A stretch of DNA of 64,000 bases. Origin: HRBIN23 sp046294495. GTDB lineage: Bacteria > Chloroflexota > Dehalococcoidia > Lucifugimonadales > HRBIN23. This document shows positions 16,353 to 29,452 of this stretch, one piece after another. Numbering within the stretch: position 1 is the stretch's first letter; every line of letters starts with the position of its first letter. The position numbers and the translations under genes were made by a program. The notes under the pieces were generated by a model, which made no database searches, had not been told where the DNA came from, and saw nothing but the letters and a program-made list of their open reading frames with translations. The stretch covers positions 7,595-71,594 of the forward strand of contig JBKBKV010000001.1 in assembly GCA_046294495.1 (NCBI GenBank), written 5' to 3'.

Positions 16353-17057
16353 CTAGCGCCAGAACTCTATCTTGCGGAAGGCCTCGGCGTAGGGCACTTC
16401 GGCTTGTTGTCCATTGGCCCTGGCCCACTCCGTGACCCGCTCGGCAACTCGGTTGAAGTCGCTGAACTGGCTCTTGTGGCAAGCCAGGGCCTTCAGTTTT
16501 ACCTCCAGCGTGTCGGTGATGTCGCTGAACACATCTGCCTCGTCAGGCCCCCAGAAGAGAATGGCCCCCACTTTGTGAGTCTCCAGCCCCTCTTGCAGGT
16601 GCTCTGGGTAGTAGAGGTGGTCTCGGCAATAGGGGAAGCAGGCGTCCATAGCCACCAGGCCAGCCGTTCGGTGGTCCCGGTGGGAGAAGCGTCGTCTAGG
16701 GAAAGGCTCGGAGGTGAGCAGAACATCGGGTTTCACCCGCCGAATTTCTCGCACTACTTTCCCCCGAAGGTCTTTGGTGTCTTCTAGGCCCCCATCGGGA
16801 TAGCGAAGAAACACTACCTCCCGCACGCCCAGCACACGGGCAGCCTCTATTTGCTCATCCTCGCGGATGGCGGCCAGCCGTTCGGGGGTAAGGGTGCGGT
16901 CGCTGGTGCCGCTGTTCCCGCTGGTGCATAGGACATACACAATATACGCGCCCTCTCGCGCCCACCGGGCTATGGTGCCGGCGCATCCGAACTCGGCATC
17001 GTCCGGGTGGGCGAAAACGACCAATGCCCGCTCAGGTGTAGGTATGGTATCAACCAT
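16353..17057 (-). CDS. PIG-L family (LmbE-like) zinc deacetylase
   Basis: About 234 aa. The zinc site AHPDDAE is at residues ~16-22 from the chosen ATG (17057, with GAGAGGG upstream), with the third ligand region in FSHRDHRTAG near 125. The family removes N-acetyl groups from glucosamine-containing substrates (MshB, BshB, GlcNAc-PI deacetylase). The substrate here is unknown; involvement in a low-molecular-weight thiol is possible but nothing adjacent supports it. It is first in the minus-strand run with modBC, the stop lying 34 bp before the modB start. Confidence 0.87.
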   Translation of the reverse strand: MVDTIPTPERALVVFAHPDDAEFGCAGTIARWAREGAYIVYVLCTSGNSGTSDRTLTPERLAAIREDEQIEAARVLGVREVVFLRYPDGGLEDTKDLRGKVVREIRRVKPDVLLTSEPFPRRRFSHRDHRTAGLVAMDACFPYCRDHLYYPEHLQEGLETHKVGAILFWGPDEADVFSDITDTLEVKLKALACHKSQFSDFNRVAERVTEWARANGQQAEVPYAEAFRKIEFWR

Positions 17058-17151
17058 AGGCTTTTCCCTCTCTCGGGAAGCCCCCGGGTGGGGCTCCATT
17101 TCAGGAATGATAGGCGTTACCATCGGGCCTTCGTAGCACGCCTTCCTGTCA

Positions 17152-17160
17152 TGCTACACT
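17152..17160 (+). promoter_or_regulatory. Extended -10 promoter element for the MmgE/PrpD-CoA-transferase genes
   Basis: TGCTACACT about 50 bases before the start of the MmgE/PrpD gene. The same nine bases form the -10 region of the promoter before the acyl-CoA mutase at 58.2 kb. No good -35 hexamer is visible. Confidence 0.4.
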
Positions 17161-17208
17161 ACAAGGGGGTGCCTTGCGAAGGCATGTCCTCCGAGGGGGA
17201 TGGAGCCT

Positions 17209-18588
17209 ATGACCTCTACCGAAGCCTTGACCGAACGCCTAGTGGAGTATGCCCTCTCTGTGCGTTGGGAAAGGGTTCCTGCACCGGCTCAGGAGCGTGT
17301 GAAGCAACTATTTCTGGACTTCTTAGGGGTAGCGTGTGGAGGGCGCGGGCTTGGCGATTCCACATCGGCGGTGTTGAAGGGGGGACGCGCCCTTGCTAAA
17401 GGGGCACGGGGTGTGTGCTCGGTGGTGGGCGAGCGGCGCCTTTACCCATCCCCTATCGCTGCTTTTTTGAATGGAACATTTGCCCATAGCCTGGATTTTG
17501 ACGATACCCATCGGGAGTCCATTATCCACCCTGGCACGCCAGTGTTTGCTGCTTTGCTGGCCCTGGCCGAGGTGCACCATACCTCTGGTAAGGTCTTTCT
17601 GCAGGCGGCGGTTGCGGGGTATGAAGTTACTTGCCGCATTGGGAATGCGCACGGGGAGGCGGTGCACCGTCGGGGCTTTCATCCCACGGCCACTACAGGC
17701 ATCTTTGGCAGTGTGGCCGCGGGAGCGCACCTGCTGGGTCTTTCCCCCGAGACTACCCTAGACGCTTTGGGTCTTGCGGGTAGTATGGCGAGTGGCTCCC
17801 TGCAGTTCCTTATAACAGGGGGGTGGAACAAGAGGGTGCATGTGGGCCTGGCCGCCCATAACGCCCTCTATGCCCTGGCTATGGCCCAGAGTGGGGTAAA
17901 GGGCGCCCGCCAGCCCTTGGAGGGCGCCAATGGATACCTGCGTTCCTACGCTGAGGGGCCTGTGGAGCCGATGCGTGCCCTGACAGGTATGGGTGATGGC
18001 GAATGGCAGGTTCTTCGAACGGCTGTGAAACCCTATCCATCCTGTCGTTACAACCACGCTGTTATTGACGGCATCTTATACTTGACCCGGCGTTACGAGA
18101 TTGACGCCAGGGAAGTAGCCTGTATAGAGGTGGCCTTGCCCCCTATTGGCCACGCTGTGGTTGCCGACCCTGCCCAGGGCAAGCGGCGCCCTCACACCAC
18201 GGTGGACGGACAGTTTAGCGTCTACTTTGCGTCTGCGGCTGCCCTAATGGATAAGGGTTTCACTTGGGCCAGTTACCGGCTTCTCCAACATCCCCAGGTA
18301 ACGGCTCTCATGGACAGGACGACTGCGGTGGCCGATGCGTCTATAGCAGGTATGGGGGCACGGGTGGCGCTCGTAGGGCACTCGGGCCAAAGGTGGGAGG
18401 TGGTGGTTCCCTACCCGTTGGGCGAGCCCGAAAACCCACTCCCCTGGGAGGGCCTTGCCCAGAAGTTCCGGGGTCTCGCTCAAACCGTTTTATCCCCCGA
18501 CCAGGTGCAGGCTATTTTGCAACGCGTCCCAGTCCTGGAAAAGGAAGGGGATATGGCCTCTTTCACCACCCTTTTGCGTAGGCGGTAA
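17209..18588 (+). CDS. MmgE/PrpD family protein
   Basis: About 459 aa, the usual length of the MmgE/PrpD family (2-methylcitrate dehydratase, cis-aconitate decarboxylase, iminodisuccinate epimerase). Seen: the helical opening LSVRWERVPAPAQERVKQLFLDF (cited in blocks), FAHSLDFDDTH near residue 92, ATTGIFGSVAAGAHLLGL near 165, and KPYPSCRYNHA near 270. ATG 17209 has GAGGGGG nine bases upstream; ATG 17200 touches that box. It leads a three-gene unit with two family III CoA-transferases (3-bp and 36-bp gaps), which suggests activation and dehydration/isomerisation of a dicarboxylic acid. The actual substrate is unknown. Confidence 0.85.
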   Translation: MTSTEALTERLVEYALSVRWERVPAPAQERVKQLFLDFLGVACGGRGLGDSTSAVLKGGRALAKGARGVCSVVGERRLYPSPIAAFLNGTFAHSLDFDDTHRESIIHPGTPVFAALLALAEVHHTSGKVFLQAAVAGYEVTCRIGNAHGEAVHRRGFHPTATTGIFGSVAAGAHLLGLSPETTLDALGLAGSMASGSLQFLITGGWNKRVHVGLAAHNALYALAMAQSGVKGARQPLEGANGYLRSYAEGPVEPMRALTGMGDGEWQVLRTAVKPYPSCRYNHAVIDGILYLTRRYEIDAREVACIEVALPPIGHAVVADPAQGKRRPHTTVDGQFSVYFASAAALMDKGFTWASYRLLQHPQVTALMDRTTAVADASIAGMGARVALVGHSGQRWEVVVPYPLGEPENPLPWEGLAQKFRGLAQTVLSPDQVQAILQRVPVLEKEGDMASFTTLLRRR

Positions 18589-18591
18589 AAG

Positions 18592-19806
18592 ATGCTTCTC
18601 GCAGGTTATCGTATCCTTGACCTTACCGACCAGTGGGGGGCGCTTGCTGGGCGGATGCTGGCCGACCTGGGGGCACAGGTTATCGCCGTGGAACCCCCTG
18701 GGGGAAGCCCCGCTCGTCGCCAGCCTCCCTTTTGGAAGGACGATGTTCGCCACAGCCTCTTTTGGGAAGCCTACGGCGGTGGCAAGAAGAGCATTTGCCT
18801 AGACCTCTCCCATCCCGATGGGCAGGAGGTGTTCCGACTTCTGGTGGCGGTGAGCGATGCTGTTTTGGAGACCTATCCCCCCGGGGAATTGGCTAAGTGG
18901 GGTTTAGGGTGGAATGACCTGCGGCGTGTCAATCCTACCCTTGTTCTTACTTCTATCACCCCCTTCGGCCAGGACGGCCCCTATGCCCACTGGAAAGCCA
19001 CCGACCTCACCATCCAGGCTATGGGGGGTCTAGCGTATGTAACGGGGGATGCCGACCGCCCGCCCCTACGCATCTCTTTTCCCCAGGCGTGGGTGCTGGC
19101 AGGCATCAGCGGCGCCTTGGGGACGGTGCTGGCCCTCTTCCACCGCACCCGCACTGGGCAGGGCCAACGGGTAGACCTCTCCGCCCAGCACGCTGTGGCA
19201 CGCACTATGGACCGCCTCATCCCCTTTGTAGACTTGCTAGGCGAGGTTCTAGGACGCCACGGTCATTGGGGTAGGCCTGGGGGCGGGCCTCTCCGCCCCT
19301 CCTTGTGGCCCTGTAAGGATGGGTGGGTGTGTTTTCTGATGGTGGGGGGTGGTGTGGGCACCAAGCATATGCAGGGCGTTATAGCCTGGATGGAAGAGGA
19401 GGGCTTTGACCCCGGCCCTCTTAGGGAGATGGGGGAGGTGGACTTCGGCTTCAGCCGGGCCGACCTGATCCCTGTGGTAGCGGATGTGGTGGGGCGGTTC
19501 CTAGCCACCAAGCGCAAGGCCGAAATCTGGGAGGAGGCCCAACGCCGGCGGCTCCTTATCGCCCCTGTTGCTACCCCTGGGGAGGCGGCCCAGGTGGCCC
19601 TGGGTATTGCCCCGGACTTCTTTCGCGCCGAGGCGGGGCCGGATGGAGCAGTGCGCTCCACAGTGGGGCCTTTCGTTCCCCTGGAGAGCGGCAATCCTCG
19701 CCGCGCCCCGGCCCTTGGTGAGCACCAACAGGAGGTGCTGAGAGACCTGCTGGGGTTCTCCCATGCTGAAATGGGTCTTCTGCGTGAGGTGGGGGCTTTG
19801 GGGTAA
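18592..19806 (+). CDS. CaiB/BaiF family III CoA-transferase, catalytic Asp absent
   Basis: 404 aa. Family blocks: MLADLGAQVIAVEPPGG (20-37), GGGKKSICLDLSHPDG (62-77), ITPFGQDGPYAHW (122-134), TGDADRPPLR (151-160). In active family III enzymes an Asp follows this last block; here the stretch reads FPQAWVLAG (163-171) and residues 156-190 contain no Asp. The copy probably is the structural partner of the following gene, as in hetero-oligomeric members such as benzylsuccinate CoA-transferase. The ATG starts 3 bp after the MmgE/PrpD stop, implying coupling. Confidence 0.85.
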   Translation: MLLAGYRILDLTDQWGALAGRMLADLGAQVIAVEPPGGSPARRQPPFWKDDVRHSLFWEAYGGGKKSICLDLSHPDGQEVFRLLVAVSDAVLETYPPGELAKWGLGWNDLRRVNPTLVLTSITPFGQDGPYAHWKATDLTIQAMGGLAYVTGDADRPPLRISFPQAWVLAGISGALGTVLALFHRTRTGQGQRVDLSAQHAVARTMDRLIPFVDLLGEVLGRHGHWGRPGGGPLRPSLWPCKDGWVCFLMVGGGVGTKHMQGVIAWMEEEGFDPGPLREMGEVDFGFSRADLIPVVADVVGRFLATKRKAEIWEEAQRRRLLIAPVATPGEAAQVALGIAPDFFRAEAGPDGAVRSTVGPFVPLESGNPRRAPALGEHQQEVLRDLLGFSHAEMGLLREVGALG

Positions 19807-19842
19807 GGTTCGCCCTGAAACCAGTTGAGGAGCGAGACGGTT

Positions 19843-21102
19843 ATGCGTCACCACAGCCGCCCTGATCCCCTGAAAAACCCTTGCGACACCCTCCCTCTCT
19901 CTGGAGTGCGGATTGTGGACTTTACATGGGTAGCGGCTGGGCCTGCCACCACCCGCTACTTTGCCGACTTTGGTGCAACAGTCCTTCGCATTGAGACGAG
20001 TGTGTATCCCGATCCCTGGCGCAACTCGGCCCCCTTTGCGGGCAATACGCCGGGGCCGAACCGCTCCGGTGCCTTTGCTCTAGTGAATGCCGGGAAACAT
20101 AGCATCACCCTGAACATGCGCACAACGGAGGGGATAGCCCTGGCCCGTCGGCTGATCCTGGAGTGGGCCGATGCGGTGGTGGAGAACTTCACGGCTGGGG
20201 TGATGGAGCGCTGGGGCCTGGGCTATAGTGCCCTGGCCCAGGAGCGCCCTGACCTTATCATGCTCTCTATGTCCACATTTGGGCGTGGTAACCCCCTGGA
20301 GAGCCTGCCCGGCTTTGGGCCGCTGATTACCGCTCTGGTGGGCATAACCAACCTTGCAGGATGGCCCGATAGGACCCCGGTGCCCCCCGGCCCCTCTGCT
20401 ACCTATACCGATTTCATTGTCCCCCGCCAGGCGGCCGCAGCCCTCATCGCCGCGCTGGACTACCGGGAGCGCACAGGGAGGGGTGTTTACATCCCTCTTT
20501 CCCAGTTCCTGGCGTCACTACACCTGCTGGCCCCTCTGCTCCTGGACGCTCTGGAGAACGGCCGTCAGGCCCAACGCCAGGGTAACCGAGATACGGGGTG
20601 CGCGCCCCACGGGTGTTTCCCTTGCGCTGACGGGGAGTGGCTGGCCATCGCGGTGGAGAATGATACCCAGTGGAGGGCGTTGCGCCAGGTTATAGGGTGC
20701 CCGGGGTGGGCCGAAGACCCAAGCCTAGACACCCTCCTGGGACGGAAGTCCCACGAGGATGCCCTGGAAGCGCATCTTGCCCAATGGACGCAACAGCACC
20801 CTAGTGAGACCCTTTTGAACCGCCTCCAGGATGCAGGCGTGCCGGCGGGGGTGTGCCGCTCGGCAAGGGGCCTGCTCCAAGACCACCAGATGGCCCACAG
20901 GAGGGCCTATCCTGTCCTGGAGCACCCGGAAATAGGCACCCACCGGGTGGATGCCCCAGAAATGCTCCTCACCTTGACCCCGGGGGAACCTGTGCGGACG
21001 GCCCCCCTTCTGGGGGCCGATACCCTTGTGGTGGTGCGAGAGGTGCTGGGCCTTTCCGACGAGGAGGTGGCCGCCCTTCAGGACAAAGGGGTTTTTCGGT
21101 AG
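19843..21102 (+). CDS. CaiB/BaiF family III CoA-transferase, catalytic Asp present
   Basis: 419 aa family III CoA-transferase moving CoA between acyl groups. Blocks RIVDFTWVAAGP (23-34), ADFGATVLRIE (41-51), NAGKHSITLNM (82-92), WPDRTPVPP (174-182), then the expected catalytic Asp D190 in TYTDFIVPR. ATG 19843 follows GAGGAGCGAGA; the TTG at 19825 is inside the leader. It is third in the MmgE/PrpD unit. Together with its Asp-less neighbour it could form a heteromer. A 260-bp gap with the rpoB promoter follows. Confidence 0.87.
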   Translation: MRHHSRPDPLKNPCDTLPLSGVRIVDFTWVAAGPATTRYFADFGATVLRIETSVYPDPWRNSAPFAGNTPGPNRSGAFALVNAGKHSITLNMRTTEGIALARRLILEWADAVVENFTAGVMERWGLGYSALAQERPDLIMLSMSTFGRGNPLESLPGFGPLITALVGITNLAGWPDRTPVPPGPSATYTDFIVPRQAAAALIAALDYRERTGRGVYIPLSQFLASLHLLAPLLLDALENGRQAQRQGNRDTGCAPHGCFPCADGEWLAIAVENDTQWRALRQVIGCPGWAEDPSLDTLLGRKSHEDALEAHLAQWTQQHPSETLLNRLQDAGVPAGVCRSARGLLQDHQMAHRRAYPVLEHPEIGTHRVDAPEMLLTLTPGEPVRTAPLLGADTLVVVREVLGLSDEEVAALQDKGVFR

Positions 21103-21166
21103 TCATTGTGGACAAATTCGCCTCAAAAATCCGCGATAAAGCGGTAAATGGAGCGTATATCCACGC

Positions 21167-21185
21167 CAACCATCGTGTATGGTTG
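21167..21185 (+). terminator. Weak hairpin after the CoA-transferase operon
   Basis: CAACCAT, loop CGTGT, ATGGTTG, followed by TATTA rather than a T-run. Placed between the operon end and the rpoB promoter, so it may end the upstream transcript. Confidence 0.3.
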
Positions 21186-21226
21186 TATTAGGGCGGGATA
21201 ATGGATGAACACACCACTTTTCTCCC

Positions 21227-21255
21227 TTGACAGTGGGCTTGCTCTTTTCTATTAT
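21227..21255 (+). promoter_or_regulatory. Strong promoter of rpoBC
   Basis: TTGACA (21227-21232), 17-nt spacer, TATTAT (21250-21255): a near-consensus housekeeping sigma promoter, giving a leader of about 100 nt before rpoB. No ribosomal protein genes precede rpoB here, so rpoBC has its own promoter instead of the common rplJL-rpoBC arrangement. Confidence 0.7.
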
Positions 21256-21363
21256 TATAGTTTGCGACGATGCCTTTCATAGTTACCCCCAGCCCTAGCC
21301 TCTCTATCACCATTGCAGTTTGCCCTGCGTAGGTGAGTGGCGCGCCAAGCAAGGAGTGAGAGC

Positions 21364-24300
21364 ATGGCCTTTTCCAGCCGAGGCTTTTCCGTTCGTTCTT
21401 TTGCTCGCATCCAGCCCCCTTTGGAGGCGCCAGACCTCCTGGCGATCCAGAGGGAGTCTTACCAGTGGTTCCTGCGTGAAGGCATTCGCGAGGTCTTGGA
21501 GGAGTTTAGCCCCGTGGAGGACTTCACGGGCACCCGTTACGCCCTCTACTTTGACGACTATACGGTGGGGGAACCTACCTATACGGAGGCCCAGTGCCTG
21601 GAGGAAGGGCACACCTACCAGGCGCCCTTGACTATCTTGGTGCGTCTGGTGCACAAGGAGAAGGGCGAGGAACTCTCCCAACCCGTAAAGTTTGGGGAGA
21701 TCCCTCTTATGACCCCCCGGGGCACATTTATTATCAACGGAGCGGAGCGGGTGGTGGTTTCCCAACTGGTCCGCTCGCCTGGGGCCTATTTCAACCTGGA
21801 ACTTGACCCCATCACAGGGCGCCAACTGGGTGTGGGCAAGGTTATCCCCGCCCGGGGGGCTTGGCTGGAGTTTGAAACGACCCCTCGGGATATGCTCATT
21901 GCCCGTATAGACCGCAAGCGGAAGGTGCCCGTTACCACTCTCCTGCGGGCGATAGGCTATGTGGACGACGATGAGATCCGCTCCCTCTTTGCTGCGGTGG
22001 ATACCGCCCCTGACCACCGCTACATCCAGTCCACCTTGGAGAAAGACCCCTTGCTCCTTGAGGTGTTGAAGGATGTGGAGCCCCAGGAGCCTCCAAAGCC
22101 GGACTCGCGATACCCCGAAAGGGTAAGGGATTATGAGAGAAAAAGGGCCGAATACGAGCGGAAAAGGGACGATTTTGTCAAAACCCTGCGCTCCATGTGG
22201 GAGAAGACTTGGCCAGAGCAGGACGAGAACGGCCGACCCCAACGCCCTTACCGCGAGGACCTGGCACGCGCTCTGGCCGCTGCGCGGTTGACCTTCTACA
22301 GTCGGGTGCGTCCGGGGGAGCCTCCCAACCTGGAGAACGCCAACGCCGTGCTAGATGCCCTCTTCTTCAACCCTCGGCGCTATGACCTGGGTCTGGCAGG
22401 GCGCTACAAACTGAACCGCATACTAGAGAAGCCCTTGCTCCCGGAAGGGAGGTATCGCACCCTCACCCGCGAAGACATCGTAGCCGCCGTGAAGTGTCTT
22501 ATCCAGGTGAACACAGGGGCCTACCCAGAGGATGACATTGACGACCTGGCCAACCGGCGGGTGCGCACAGTGGGTGAGGCGGTGCAAAGCGCTCTGCGCG
22601 TGGGCTTTCTGCGCCTGGAGCGGATGATAAAAGAGCGCATGAGCACCCAGGAGGAGAAAGAGGGAGCCAGCCCCCAGGCCTTCGTGAACTACCGCCCCGT
22701 GTATGCCGTGATTCGGGAGTTTTTCGGTGGCTCCCAACTGGCTCAGTTTATGGACCAGACTAACCCCCTGGCCGAACTCACCCACAAGCGCCGCCTTTCC
22801 GCCCTGGGGCCAGGGGGCCTCTCCCGGGAGCGGGCGGGCTTTGAAGTGCGGGATGTGCACCACTCCCACTACGGGCGCATCTGCCCTATTGAAACCCCCG
22901 AAGGCCCCAATGTGGGCCTCCTCGTTTCCCTGGCCACCTATGCTCGCCTTAACCCATACGGTTTCATAGAGACGCCGTATCGCAAGGTGCATAGGGAGAT
23001 GGCCAGCGACGACCCGGACCTGGTAGGGCGCACCCTGCGCCAGGGGGTGCGCGATGCCGGCGGCCAGTTGGTGGCCTCGCCCGGGCAGGTGGTTACTTCT
23101 GCGGTGTTCAAGCGCCTGGCCTCCCTCCCTAAACAGGCCATCGCTGTGCGCCCCTTTGTAACCAACCTCCCAGAGGACATCCACTACCTCACCGCCGATA
23201 AGGAGCGGGAATACATCATCGCCCAGCCCAATGTGCCTGTAGATAGCAAAGGGCAACTCCTGGTAGATAAGGTGGATGTGAGGAAGGGTGCTCAGGTTAC
23301 CCTGGAGTCTGTGGAGCGGGTGGACTATATGGATGTATCCCCTATGCAGGTCTTCTCGGTTTCGGCATCCCTGATCCCCTTCCTGGAACACGATGATGCA
23401 AACCGCGCACTGATGGGTTCCAACATGCAACGCCAGGCCGTTCCTCTCCTGGCTCCTGAGGCGCCCCTGGTGGGGACGGGGATGGAGGGACGCGTCGCCC
23501 AGGACTCTGGCCAGGTGGTGATAGCCCAGGCCGATGGGGTTGTTACCTTTGTGGATAGCACCCAGGTGCAGGTAACTCGCCCTGACGGAAGGGTAGACCA
23601 TTATCCGCTGGAGAAGTTCCGGCGCACCAACCAGAGCACCTGCTTCAACCAGCGCCCTATTGTGCAAACGGGCCAGAAGGTGAAGAAGGGCGACCCACTG
23701 GCCGATTCCTCCTCCACCGACCAGGGCAACCTGGCCCTGGGCCATAATGTGCTTGTGGCTTTCATGTCCTGGGAAGGCTACAACTATGAGGATGCTGTTA
23801 TAGTCTCCGAAGCCCTGGTGCGCCAAGATAAGTTCACTTCGGTGCATATTGAAGAATTCGAGTGCGAGGCGCGCCAGACGAAGCAGGGCGCTGAGGAGAT
23901 TACTGCGGACATCCCCCAGGTCANNNNNNNNNNNNNNNNNNNNNNNNNNNNNNNNNNNNNNNNNNNNNNNNNNNNNNNNNNNNNNNNNNNNNNNNNNNNN
24001 NNNNNNNNNNNNNNNNNNNNNAGTGAGGAGGCCAGGGCCAACCTGGACGAGAACGGGGTGGTGCGCGTTGGAGCTGAGGTCGGCCCTGGCGATATCCTGG
24101 TAGGCAGGGTTACCCCCAAGGGCGAACAGGAGCCGACGGGCGAGGAGAGGCTCCTGCGCGCTATCTTCGGGGAGAAGGCCCGGGATGTGAAAGATACCTC
24201 CCTGCGCCTACGCCACGGCGAATGGGGGAAGGTTATTCACACCCTCGTCTTGGAGAAGGATAAGAAACACGCACTCCCACCTGGCGTTCAGAAGGCCGTG

Positions 24301-25368
24301 AAGGTGTGGGTGGCACAGGTGCGCAAACTCTCTGTGGGCGACAAGATGGCAGGGCGCCATGGCAATAAGGGCGTTATCTCCAAGGTTGCCCCTATAGAGG
24401 ACATGCCTTTCCTGGATGATGGCACCCCCGTGGAGCTCATCCTCAATCCTATTGGCGTGCCCTCTCGTATGAACCTGGGCCAGGTGATGGAGACTCACCT
24501 GGGCTGGGTAGCCGCCAATCTGGGTTTCCGGGCCATCAGCCCAGTATTTGACGGCGCCCGGGATATAGATATAGAAGATTTGTTGGCGCGGGTGTGGTTC
24601 ATCCACGCTGCCGACGCCCTCGACCGGCGGGACCCAGAGCACCCTGTGGTGTCCTGGGAGAGGGTGCGGGCCTGGCTCCAGGAGCGTGGGTATGATATGC
24701 AACGCCTCTTCAACGACAAGGTGCACGGGGAGGCCAGGGAGGCCTGCTTGCGTATCTGGCTTCGGGAAGACCCCCACGCTCGGCGCTACACAGTTGTAGA
24801 CCCCCACAAAGCCGACTACCCAAGCCTGCTGGCTGAGGCACGGCGCCTGAACAGGGAGCATCGTCTTGCACCTCCTGTCCTGGGTAAAGTGCGCCTCCGG
24901 GATGGGCGCACCGGCGAGTATTTCGATCAGCCGGTCACTGTGGGGTATATCTACATGATGAAACTTGTCCACCTGGTGGAAGATAAGATCCACGCCCGCT
25001 CCACCGGCCCTTACAGCCTTATCACGCAACAGCCCTTGGGAGGCAAGGCCCAGTTTGGCGGCCAGCGCTTCGGGGAGATGGAGGTGTGGGCGCTTGAAGC
25101 CTACAGCGCCGCTCACAACCTCCAAGAGATGCTCACCATTAAGTCCGATGATGTGTCAGGGCGCCAGCGCGCCTATGAGGCCATCATCAAGGGCGAGGAG
25201 GTGGTGGAGCCCGGTGTGCCCGAGTCCTTCCAGGTTCTGATTAAGGAACTGCAGGCTTTGGGCCTTTCGGTGGAACTGCTTAGCGAGGCGGAGGAGGCCT
25301 TGCCGGCACCAGGGCCAACCGACGGCACTGGCGCCTTTGGGGGCAAGGCCCCATCGGCCGCCCCCTAG
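21364..25368 (+). CDS. rpoB: DNA-directed RNA polymerase beta subunit (interrupted by an N-run)
   Basis: Beta subunit of the core polymerase. About 1300 aa are readable. The rifampicin region (SQLAQFMDQTNPLAELTHKR, RLSALGPGGLSRERAG), the GRICPIETPEGPN motif and the C-terminal KLVHLVEDKIHAR and GGQRFGEMEVWALEAY motifs are intact. ATG 21364 has AAGGAG seven bases upstream and starts MAFSSRGFS; the GTG at 21337 is less likely. The N-run at 23924-24021 falls between ITADIPQV and SEEARANLDE, which are adjacent in RpoB of other bacteria, so no residues appear to be missing. Compact, with few lineage inserts. Confidence 0.97.
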   Translation: MAFSSRGFSVRSFARIQPPLEAPDLLAIQRESYQWFLREGIREVLEEFSPVEDFTGTRYALYFDDYTVGEPTYTEAQCLEEGHTYQAPLTILVRLVHKEKGEELSQPVKFGEIPLMTPRGTFIINGAERVVVSQLVRSPGAYFNLELDPITGRQLGVGKVIPARGAWLEFETTPRDMLIARIDRKRKVPVTTLLRAIGYVDDDEIRSLFAAVDTAPDHRYIQSTLEKDPLLLEVLKDVEPQEPPKPDSRYPERVRDYERKRAEYERKRDDFVKTLRSMWEKTWPEQDENGRPQRPYREDLARALAAARLTFYSRVRPGEPPNLENANAVLDALFFNPRRYDLGLAGRYKLNRILEKPLLPEGRYRTLTREDIVAAVKCLIQVNTGAYPEDDIDDLANRRVRTVGEAVQSALRVGFLRLERMIKERMSTQEEKEGASPQAFVNYRPVYAVIREFFGGSQLAQFMDQTNPLAELTHKRRLSALGPGGLSRERAGFEVRDVHHSHYGRICPIETPEGPNVGLLVSLATYARLNPYGFIETPYRKVHREMASDDPDLVGRTLRQGVRDAGGQLVASPGQVVTSAVFKRLASLPKQAIAVRPFVTNLPEDIHYLTADKEREYIIAQPNVPVDSKGQLLVDKVDVRKGAQVTLESVERVDYMDVSPMQVFSVSASLIPFLEHDDANRALMGSNMQRQAVPLLAPEAPLVGTGMEGRVAQDSGQVVIAQADGVVTFVDSTQVQVTRPDGRVDHYPLEKFRRTNQSTCFNQRPIVQTGQKVKKGDPLADSSSTDQGNLALGHNVLVAFMSWEGYNYEDAVIVSEALVRQDKFTSVHIEEFECEARQTKQGAEEITADIPQVXXXXXXXXXXXXXXXXXXXXXXXXXXXXXXXXXSEEARANLDENGVVRVGAEVGPGDILVGRVTPKGEQEPTGEERLLRAIFGEKARDVKDTSLRLRHGEWGKVIHTLVLEKDKKHALPPGVQKAVKVWVAQVRKLSVGDKMAGRHGNKGVISKVAPIEDMPFLDDGTPVELILNPIGVPSRMNLGQVMETHLGWVAANLGFRAISPVFDGARDIDIEDLLARVWFIHAADALDRRDPEHPVVSWERVRAWLQERGYDMQRLFNDKVHGEAREACLRIWLREDPHARRYTVVDPHKADYPSLLAEARRLNREHRLAPPVLGKVRLRDGRTGEYFDQPVTVGYIYMMKLVHLVEDKIHARSTGPYSLITQQPLGGKAQFGGQRFGEMEVWALEAYSAAHNLQEMLTIKSDDVSGRQRAYEAIIKGEEVVEPGVPESFQVLIKELQALGLSVELLSEAEEALPAPGPTDGTGAFGGKAPSAAP
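23924..24021. other. Run of 98 unknown bases inside rpoB
   Basis: Assembly gap. Reading frame is kept on both sides. Comparison with the known RpoB order suggests that the flanks should be contiguous, so the run either holds inserted sequence or is a scaffolding artefact. Confidence 0.95.
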
Positions 25369-25483
25369 CCCAGGCTGTGTGGGGCCTTGGCAGTGCTAGA
25401 GGTGGATGCCCGCCTATCGCCCGATAAAAAGCCTCCCGGCGCTGCAAACGGCGGATGTTCGGCGTAAGAACAGGAGTGTGAGT

Positions 25484-29443
<3,960 letters not shown>

Positions 29444-29452
29444 CCCAAGGCT

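Noticed and set aside
22423..23847. 474-aa open frame on the minus strand within rpoB
   Set aside because: Antisense to highly conserved rpoB codons; His/Gly/Gln-rich translation without recognisable motifs. A shadow of GC-rich third positions.
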